Origin: Cylindrodendrum hubeiense
Lineage: Eukaryota > Ascomycota > Sordariomycetes > Hypocreales > Nectriaceae
Direction of reading: 5' to 3'
DNA length: 38,597 bases
Assembly: GCA_014621425.1 (NCBI GenBank)
Contig: JAANBB010000392.1
Span: 1 to 38,597 of the forward strand
In this document: positions 32,228-38,597 of the stretch, piece by piece
Position numbering within the stretch: the first letter of the stretch is position 1
Layout of the letters: each line of letters begins with the position of its first letter
The notes under the pieces: model-generated
Told to the model about the DNA's origin: nothing
Databases searched by the model: none
The model's input: the letters and a program-made list of their open reading frames with translations, nothing else
Program-made: the position numbers and the translations under genes

Positions 32228-33770
32228 AGGACATAGTAGTGTTAAATGAGAATGACTCGGACTACGTTATATATTGTAGACCAGTCAATGCTACTGGCCT
32301 AATTTCACTATCCGGAGTGGTTCGACGACGTTAAACCACCTGACCTCCTGATATTTATATAGACAGGCAGCATCAATCTTGGCAAGATGGTTGCTTCAAA
32401 TTTGGATAAAAGAGTCGTCTTTGGCAGTGAGGTTGTTCAAGTAGTCTATTTATTTCTATTCTGGGATGTGATGCCGGAATTGTTATTAGATCATTGCTAG
32501 CAACCAGTTGGCCCAAATTCACATCCCACCCGCCGCATTACATCTAAGTTACTTTATTATAAAATATAAAGATTCAACGTCGAGTAATGTCGAAGTTTGG
32601 GGCAAGCCACGGTACTCTCCACAATCGTCGCAGCGCTAGGCTGTATTTATTTGCTGGTTTATGGAGTGTGGAATGCGCGGTTAACCAGGCATGACTACCC
32701 CTCTGTTAGAAATGATTGACAATATATTCTTCAGGGATTATTCACAGCAGAACCAAGCCTAATCACAGGTCAATTGCGGCTTCCGAACTCTGGGCTTCGA
32801 CCCCGTCAGGCGAGGTCACGATAGAAACAAGGCCACTCCAGCCCGTAGACGCTTAGCAGTCAACAGCCCATCAGGCTTTGGTGATGGTTTCGGTGATCGG
32901 AGGTGGCCGGTGCGGGGCCGGCGCTTGGCGTGGCAGCGACACGGCCGACAGCGACGTTCCGGACCGGTTTTAGCGTGATTCCCGACCGGATGTCGCTGTT
33001 GGAATTGTTGGCGTGGTCAATCAAGTATGCATGCAGTCAATACTGTCGACGCTGGTTGGTAGCTCTTGAGGGGAATATTCAGGTAGATTATTGGGCTTTG
33101 AAGCCAGAAACGCAGACAGTGACCCTGCTTCTGAACGAGTCACCGAACTGGTTACCAATTGAACGAAATGCTACTCTTCAGACGGACACTGTCACTTCCA
33201 CCTTGCCATTGGGACGAAGACTGGGTGTCATGGCTCTCCGAGATGCGGCGATGTCAATTGCCCATTCGTAAATGGTGCGACAGATTATTGTGACAGATTA
33301 CGGCAACAAGCGGCCAACTATTGTAACACATCCACTCTGCGGGAGCTGGAACGAAGGCTTGGAAGGCTAGACTGACAATTGCTGACGCGCCATGACGGAT
33401 GGACCATGTGATTATTCATGATGGGCCATGACAGGATGAATCGCGATGGAGTCCGTCAGAAGTCGAAGGCGAATGTTGCAAATAAGCAAGCGCTGATTGG
33501 CCGGAGGGGTGGTCATCAAGGGCCGCGGCCAATCAGGGTGCAGGCGATTACTGGCTTCGAGTCTGGACCGGCGAACCTTCATGCAGTGTGGGCCCAGAGC
33601 GTTCAGGTACAAATAAGTTGGAACAGCCCAGAAGAGAAAAGGGTTCGATATCCTCATTCACCAGGCATTTCTCAAACAGTCAAATCGTCCATCTCGCATC
33701 TACACCATCACTCCATCCTCACCAAACATACCCAACCCACCCAACACACCAAACCCCACCAACAATCACC
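32228..33770. other. Gene-poor region and Crd2 promoter
   Basis: About 1.5 kb with no supported gene; it is AT-richer than its neighbours between 32230 and 32740. A 122-codon frame at 32903-33271 has no family resemblance. The right end contains the paired inverted CCAAT boxes (33493-33536) and the C/A-rich leader of the Crd2-like gene. Confidence 0.5.
33493..33536. promoter_or_regulatory. Perfect inverted repeat carrying two CCAAT boxes
   Basis: The 11-bp arm ctgattggccg (33493-33503) is exactly complementary to cggccaatcag (33526-33536), with a 22-bp spacer. Each arm contains a CCAAT box, in opposite orientation. The element lies about 235 bp upstream of the Crd2-like ATG. CCAAT is bound by the heterotrimeric Hap/CBC complex, which in filamentous fungi also works with HapX in iron control. 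The link to metal response here is inference. Confidence 0.5.
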
Positions 33771-34215
33771 ATGACTGTCAAGGCTTCCACCTGCTGCGCC
33801 AAGGGCTCCTCTGAGTGCGCCTGTGGTAAGTAAACCCACATGACCCCCACGCAGCCTCATGGAGATGTCCACTGACATATATTCGCTCGACAGCCAAGCA
33901 AGCCACCTGCTCTTGCGGCCAGAAGTCTGCTCTTCAGTGCACCTGCGCCAAGTCCACCGACGAGAACTCCATCAGCGGACCTCGATGCTCGTGCCGCGCT
34001 CGCCCCGCGGGCGAATGCACTTGCGACCGTGCGAGCTCTGAGAACTCCTTCTCCGGCTCGACCTGCCAGTGCGGATCCCGACCAGCTGGTATGTGCCCCG
34101 TCGCCCCATCGTTAAGATCGTCCCACTGACTTGTTATCCAGACGCTTGCACTTGCGAGAAGGCTGCCGACGGCGGATACAACCCTGCCAACGAGATCGAC
34201 TTCACCACCCGGTAG
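33771..34215 (+). CDS. CRD2: Crd2-like cysteine-rich metallothionein-type protein
   Basis: Exons are 33771-33825, 33894-34088 and 34142-34215, giving 107 aa. The protein has 16 cysteines: one CC pair and seven C-X-C pairs (CAC, CSC, CTC, CSC, CTC, CQC, CTC), with internal near-repeats such as PRCSCRARPAGECTCDRASS and TCQCGSRPADACTCEKA. It ends EIDFTTR, the conserved tail of fungal Crd2-like copper-resistance proteins. The C-X-C clusters are suited to binding Cu(I) or Zn(II) in the cytosol, giving metal storage and tolerance. No signal peptide is present. Both introns are of ordinary size. An inverted CCAAT pair lies upstream. Metal specificity cannot be read from the sequence. Confidence 0.9.
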
Positions 34216-35244
34216 ACGATTGATGCAACGGCGTGAATAGGGAGGGGAGTTTGGTGGTTCACATGACAATACATGACAATAAAGGACGGCGTTTGGGGCC
34301 TGTGGTTTTGGGCCACGGCGCAGAACTGGTTACTGGGCGGCATAGGTTGGGGATTGTACCACTACTGGCAATACCGCAAATACAAAAGAAATGATTCATT
34401 ACCAAAATCACACTCGCACGTTTGAGTTCGCATGTTTGAGTTCATGTGGCCGTGTTTGCTCATTACCGCGTCTGCGAACCGCCGGGGTGAACCAACACCG
34501 ACTTCCCGTGTACCACAAGCGGCACCTGGCAGCGTGGTCGGTAATCAGTGAATCATCGTAATCAGAGCTAGGGTTGTCAAGATGAGGTCCACTCTCCGGA
34601 AGCCCCCTGCTCCATTGTCTCAGATCGCGTTGCGAGACCGCAACGAGAAGAAGAAGACGGTGTTGAATGTGTCGGGAGCCATGGCTGATCCCAAACACGG
34701 CAGCGGCACACCGGCAACGGCCGACAGAGAAACCGCCTCGCGTGTTGTCATCCGATCGAGGCAACGCGGATGGCTGAATGGATGAATGGATGGATGAATA
34801 TGGATGGATGGATGCAGAGACTCGATTCACCGCCCAAGCCTCTGACGCGACGACGCTAGAAGACCCGAAAGATATTCTGCCGGACAAATCCCCCTGGAGC
34901 TCCCGGGCGGTGTGCGCCATTCCTGGCAAGGACCCAGGAGGGCCCTGGCTAACCCCTGCCGCAGCCATCGCACCCAGGTGGTCAGATCACACCCTAAAAA
35001 AAACCTCCCCAAACCACGCCAACTTTGTCGCGCCAGCTTTCTCAGTTCCGTCAGCTTTTGCCTCCATCAACATTGAGCCACGTCCTTTCTTTTCCGACGT
35101 GCGAAGTACTCAAGAAGCTCCCCCAGTCTCCCAATCATCGTATTCCGAGGCTAGTTTCTGATCCGAGTCCCCGGACCGGTTTCTTTTCTGAATCGAAACA
35201 CCTCGTTCTCGCGTCGTTGTCCCGCTACAGCGCCCGACCACGCG
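34216..35244. other. Intergenic, Crd2 3' region to RCC1 promoter
   Basis: About 1 kb without a supported gene. It holds an ATGG/ATGA microsatellite at about 34774-34813. Frames crossing it are short or low-complexity, and the last 200 bases form the C/T-rich RCC1 leader. Confidence 0.5.
34774..34813. repeat. (GGAT)n/(GAAT)n microsatellite
   Basis: An imperfect tetranucleotide run of gaatggat and gatg units, interrupted once by gaatat. Intergenic. Confidence 0.75.
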
Positions 35245-37266
35245 ATGGCGCCCCGAGCCAAAGCTGCCGCCCCCAAGGCGACCACCAAGAAGACGGAAGG
35301 CCCTGCCACCACCGGCGTCATCAAGACTACGAAGCGTGCTGCGAAGCCCGCCGTCAAGGCCCCCGAGAAGAAAAAGGCCGAGCCTGCCACCAATGGCGCG
35401 TCTAAGAAGCGCAAGGCCGAGGATACCGAGCCTGAGTCCGAGGCAGAGGCTCCCAAGCCCAAGAAGACCAAGACCACCCGCGAGGTCAAGCCCGTGAAGA
35501 AGCCCGTGGCCAAGGCTACCAAGTCGAAGCCCGCTGCCCCCAAGAAGACCAAGGCCGAAGAGCCCGTCAAGAAGGCCAAGGTCGCGGAGCCCAAGAAGGC
35601 CAAGGTTGAGAAGGCCAAGGTCGAGAAGCCCAAGGTCGAGAAGCCCAAGGCAGAGAAGCCCGAGGTAGAAAAGACCGAGGCCGAGGAGGTCGCTGAGCAG
35701 CTCAGAGCCACCACGCTCGAGCCCGAGGCCGAGGATACCGAAGTCGAAGACGCGATCCCCGAGCCCAAGTCCAAGCCTGCACCTGTCAAGAAGGCCGCCG
35801 TGAAGAAGGCCGCACCTGCCAAGAAGCATGTCGGAATCGGTCGCAAGATCAACGATGCCCCGTCCCAGATCCTCGATGTCTACGTCTTTGGTGAGGGATC
35901 CTCCGGTGAGCTTGGCTTGGGCAGCAAGCGCGTCGACGGCAAGAAGCCCATCGATGTGAAGCGCCCGCGTCTCAACCCTAACCTCTCTGCTGCTGAGGTC
36001 GGCGTCATCCAGATTTCCTGCGGTGGCATGCACGCTGTCGCCTTGACCCACGACAACCAGATTTTGACCTGGGGCGTCAATGATCAGGGCGCGTTGGGCA
36101 GAGACACCACCTGGGATGGTGGCCTGCGTGATATGGAAGAGGACTCGGACTCGGAAGATGACGACGACGATTCGGGCGTCAACCCCATGGAGAGCACCCC
36201 TACTGCCGTCTCCAGCGAGCACTTTGCCCCCGGCACCAAGTTCGTCCAGGTCGTCGCCTGCGACAGTGCCAGCTTCGCCCTCACCGAGGACGGCCGCGTC
36301 TACGGCTGGGGTACCTTCCGCTCCAGCGATGGCATCCTCGGCTTCTCTGAGACCGTCAAGATCCAGTCCACTCCCGCCATCCTGCCATCTCTTAAGGGCA
36401 TCAAGTCCCTTGCTGCTGGTTCAAACCACGTCCTCGCTCTAGACAGCAAGGGCAACGTTGCCGCCTGGGGTTGCGGCCAGCAGAACCAGCTTGCCCGTCG
36501 TATTATTGAGCGAAACAAGCTGTCTTCCCTTGTTCCTCAGGGTGTTGGTCTGCCCCGCGGCAAGATCGTCAAGATCGCCTGTGGCTCCTACCACAGCTTC
36601 GCCATCGACAAGACCGGCCAAGTTTGGGGCTGGGGTCTCAACAACTTTGGCGAGATTGGCGTCGAGTCTAACGCTGGTGAGGATGATGCTGTCATCCTCC
36701 GCCCTGCCAAGATCACCTTCCTGGAGGACTACACCATCACCGATATCGACGGTGGCGAGCACCACTCTCTGGCGTGCTCTGACGGCGGCGACCTCATCAC
36801 TTGGGGACGTGTTGACGGCTACCAGGTCGGCTTCGAGTTTGACAAGCTGACCGAGGATAACGCCATCTACGATGAGCGTGGCAATGCCCGCATCCTGTTC
36901 AAGCCTACCGTGCAGCCTGGTATGTACCCTCTGTTGACCTCTTTCTGACCCAAATGCTAATTAGATGCAGACGTTACCAACACCGTCACTGTCACTGCTG
37001 GTACTGACAACAACTTTGCCATCACCTCCGAGGGCAAGGTCTACTCCTGGGGCTTCTCTAGCAACTACCAGACCGGCCAGGGCACTCTGGATGACATCCA
37101 CACCCCTACACTGATCGATAACACCGCCATCCGCGGCAAGAAGATCATCGCCGCCGGCGCTGGCGGCCAGTACTCTGTCCTCATCGGCGCTGCCGAGGAT
37201 GTCCCCAAGGTCAACGGTGTCACGACCAACGGCGCTCACGCCGAAGAGGACAAGGAGAAGGCCTAG
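35245..37266 (+). CDS. RCC1: RCC1-type Ran guanine-nucleotide exchange factor with basic N-terminal tail
   Basis: Exons are 35245-36919 and 36971-37266 (656 aa), with a 51-base intron. About 200 N-terminal residues are Lys/Ala/Pro-rich, resembling histone H1 tails, with repeated VEKPK/KAEKP units. From about residue 205 the seven-bladed RCC1 propeller begins (VYVFGEGSSGELGLG) and continues with repeat signatures such as GGMHAVALTHDNQILTWGVN, VYGWGTF, AGSNHVLALDSKGNVAAWG, CGSYHSFAIDKTGQVWGWG, GGEHHSLACSDGG and NFAITSEGKVYSWG. An acidic insert (EEDSDSEDDDDDSG, about 296-315) interrupts the second repeat. RCC1 (Pim1 in S. pombe, Prp20 in yeast) loads GTP on Ran at chromatin, creating the gradient that directs nuclear transport and spindle assembly. 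The basic tail may help chromatin binding (inference). It converges on Yip1. Confidence 0.95.
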
Positions 37267-37877
37267 GCGGTTTTGAACGCAAGATGGTGTCCCTCGCATA
37301 GGAGATGTGGCGTTATTCGGACGCACCCTCCATGTTTTTTGTTTGGCATTTTCAGAAGCCCTGTTTAATGAGGCTGCTGCCCACCTTCAACCGGGCGGCG
37401 GCCGTTTTTGGGCTTTTATATTACTCCCTGTTGCTGTATGCAATGAATCGGGCTTGGGGATTGGGATGGATGTGTCTTTTTTTGCGACAGGGATGAGTCA
37501 CGGGATCGCATTGTCATTTTGCCCAGTAGTGATATATAGACGTCTTGCATATTTGAAGTTGAGGTAGACGTACTCGGCGTCAAACCACGTTTTCACCTCC
37601 CTGTACAATACAAGTTCATGAGTTTTTGGTCGTTAATCCTCGATATTATTCTAATACAAATGGACCTTGTCCATTGCCCAAAGAGTCCCCCTCGTCAATG
37701 CCCTTCGCTCAGAACGCCTTTCCGTCGTGATGCCCGCCATCACTCTGCCCCTAGATGATCTATCCGCCACGGATGTGTTCGCTCGGCGTGATGCTTTATG
37801 GGTTGCGGTATAGAATGTACGGTTGGTGAACGACCGTCCTAATACCGCGAGTGCAGTCGCTTGTAACCATGTGTCGT
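37267..37877. other. Intergenic, convergent 3' regions
   Basis: This 611-bp gap between the RCC1 (+) and Yip1 (-) stops holds their 3' untranslated regions. No gene, RNA or repeat is supported. Confidence 0.55.
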
Positions 37878-38597
37878 TTAGGTGGAGGTTGTCTTGGTCA
37901 ACAGTCCACTTCCTCGACTGCTGAAGATACCCATGATTCCGAAGCCGACGTAGAAGAGTCCCAAGGGGTACGCCACCAGACCTCGCATGCCCCTCATCCG
38001 GCCGACGGCGCAGAACATGCCGCTGGCGCTGTACGTGCACCACATGATGGCCGCCGTCGTCATGACGATGCCTATGGGGGTGTCCATGGGCATGACGATG
38101 CCGACGAGACTGGTGGCCACGAGGGGCAGCAGGCAGTATCCGAGGACGGAGGCGGAGCGCGGGTAGGTCAGGGTAGTGGAGAAGTGGCCGCCGTGTTGGG
38201 ACTGGGACGGCTCCTGGGGCTCGTTGTACTGGGGGTAGGCGGGTTGCGAGTTTGGTGTTTCGACGGGCGACATGAGGGAGAGGATGACGTGCAGGGAGGT
38301 CGAGCCCAGGAGGGCGAGGCCGTAGATGTAGCCGAAGTGCACTTTGCCTGAGAAGAGCAGGAAGGTTCCGAAGAGGAGGAAGAAGAGGATCGGGCCGCCG
38401 AGATCTGAATCGTCCATGAGGTGGTGGTCGATTTGCTTGAGGGGGTTCAGGACTGCCAGGGTCTGCATCTGTTAGCAACCAAAGAGTCGGTCAAGGCGTC
38501 GCAGCGCCGGGACTCACCTTTGTCTGGATGTGCCCAAAGTTCATGCCCAGCTCCTCCATCAGCGGCGGCTCGCCGTCGTAGCCCTCGGTGGAGAAGG
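37878..38597 (-). CDS. YIP1: Yip1-family Golgi membrane protein (5' end outside window)
   Basis: Partial gene. Exons visible are 38597-38518 (beginning inside a codon) and 38462-37878, with about 220 residues in all. The sequence PPLMEELGMNFGHIQTK joined to TLAVLNPLKQI matches the conserved Yip1 block (LG.NF.HI.TKT.AVLNP). Then come DSDLGGPILFFLLFG and GKVHFGYIYG, both hallmark Yip1 segments, and about five membrane spans in total. The acceptor was taken as the second AG (atgcag before acc), since it gives the family's TKTLAVLNP; using the first AG six bases earlier adds Met-Gln. Yip1 works with Yif1 and Rab GTPases in COPII vesicle formation and ER-Golgi traffic. The N-terminal cytosolic part lies beyond the right edge. 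Confidence 0.9.

Noticed and set aside
32903..33271. 122-codon plus-strand frame
   Set aside because: No start context, splice pattern or family motif; sits in gene-poor sequence.
35110..36222. 370-codon minus-strand Leu/Gly-rich frame opposite RCC1
   Set aside because: It mirrors the Lys-rich tail codons of RCC1 (aag read as ctt) and so is a composition artefact.
1..38597. tRNA, rRNA and CRISPR signatures
   Set aside because: No cloverleaf-type A/B box pair or array of spaced direct repeats was seen by eye; the repeats present are short contiguous tandem arrays without spacers.

Overview
The window comes from a filamentous ascomycete, most likely a Sordariomycete. Genes carry short GT...AG introns of about 50-70 bases with CTAAC/CTGAC-like branch points, coding exons are GC-rich, upstream regions are rich in C and T, and the encoded families are typical (TOR kinase, Sip5, glucosidase II beta, Rtf2, RCC1, Yip1, Zn2Cys6 regulator, GH71). 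The species cannot be fixed from the sequence.

Layout, left to right. 1-809: leader and promoter. 810-3440 (+): Sip5-like RING-type protein with an apparent one-base frameshift. 4603-5989 (+): GH71 alpha-1,3-glucanase without a signal peptide. 6178-7332 (-): GCIP/cyclin-D-binding-like protein. 7809-9623 (+): glucosidase II beta subunit ending in KDEL. 10000-17438 (-): complete TOR kinase (2,427 aa, four exons). 18389-19198 (+): Rtf2. 19649-21541 (-): Zn2Cys6 transcription factor. 23163-25085 (+): surface serine beta-lactamase-like protein. 26808-29066 (+): C2H2-type protein with upstream ORFs. 29575-30600 (+): aldo-keto reductase. About 30690-31020 (-): decayed D-amino-acid oxidase. 31805-32227 (+): 111-aa orphan. 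33771-34215 (+): 16-cysteine metallothionein-like Crd2 protein. 35245-37266 (+): RCC1 Ran exchange factor with a long basic tail. 37878 to the right edge (-): Yip1, 5' end missing.

Most genes are conserved housekeeping genes acting in separate processes: growth signalling (TOR), glycoprotein quality control (glucosidase II beta), replication (Rtf2), Ran transport (RCC1) and ER-Golgi traffic (Yip1). I see no operon-like logic and no secondary-metabolite cluster: there is no PKS, NRPS or terpene synthase. The accessory-looking part is about 30.6-33.8 kb, which holds a gene relic, an orphan and long gene-poor sequence.

I found no clear evidence of a wholly new system. The most useful observations are the Sip5 frameshift, a 66-base in-frame intron at the 3' end of the aldo-keto reductase, the D-amino-acid oxidase relic, the signal-less GH71 enzyme, paired inverted CCAAT boxes before the Crd2 gene, and upstream ORFs before the C2H2 gene.
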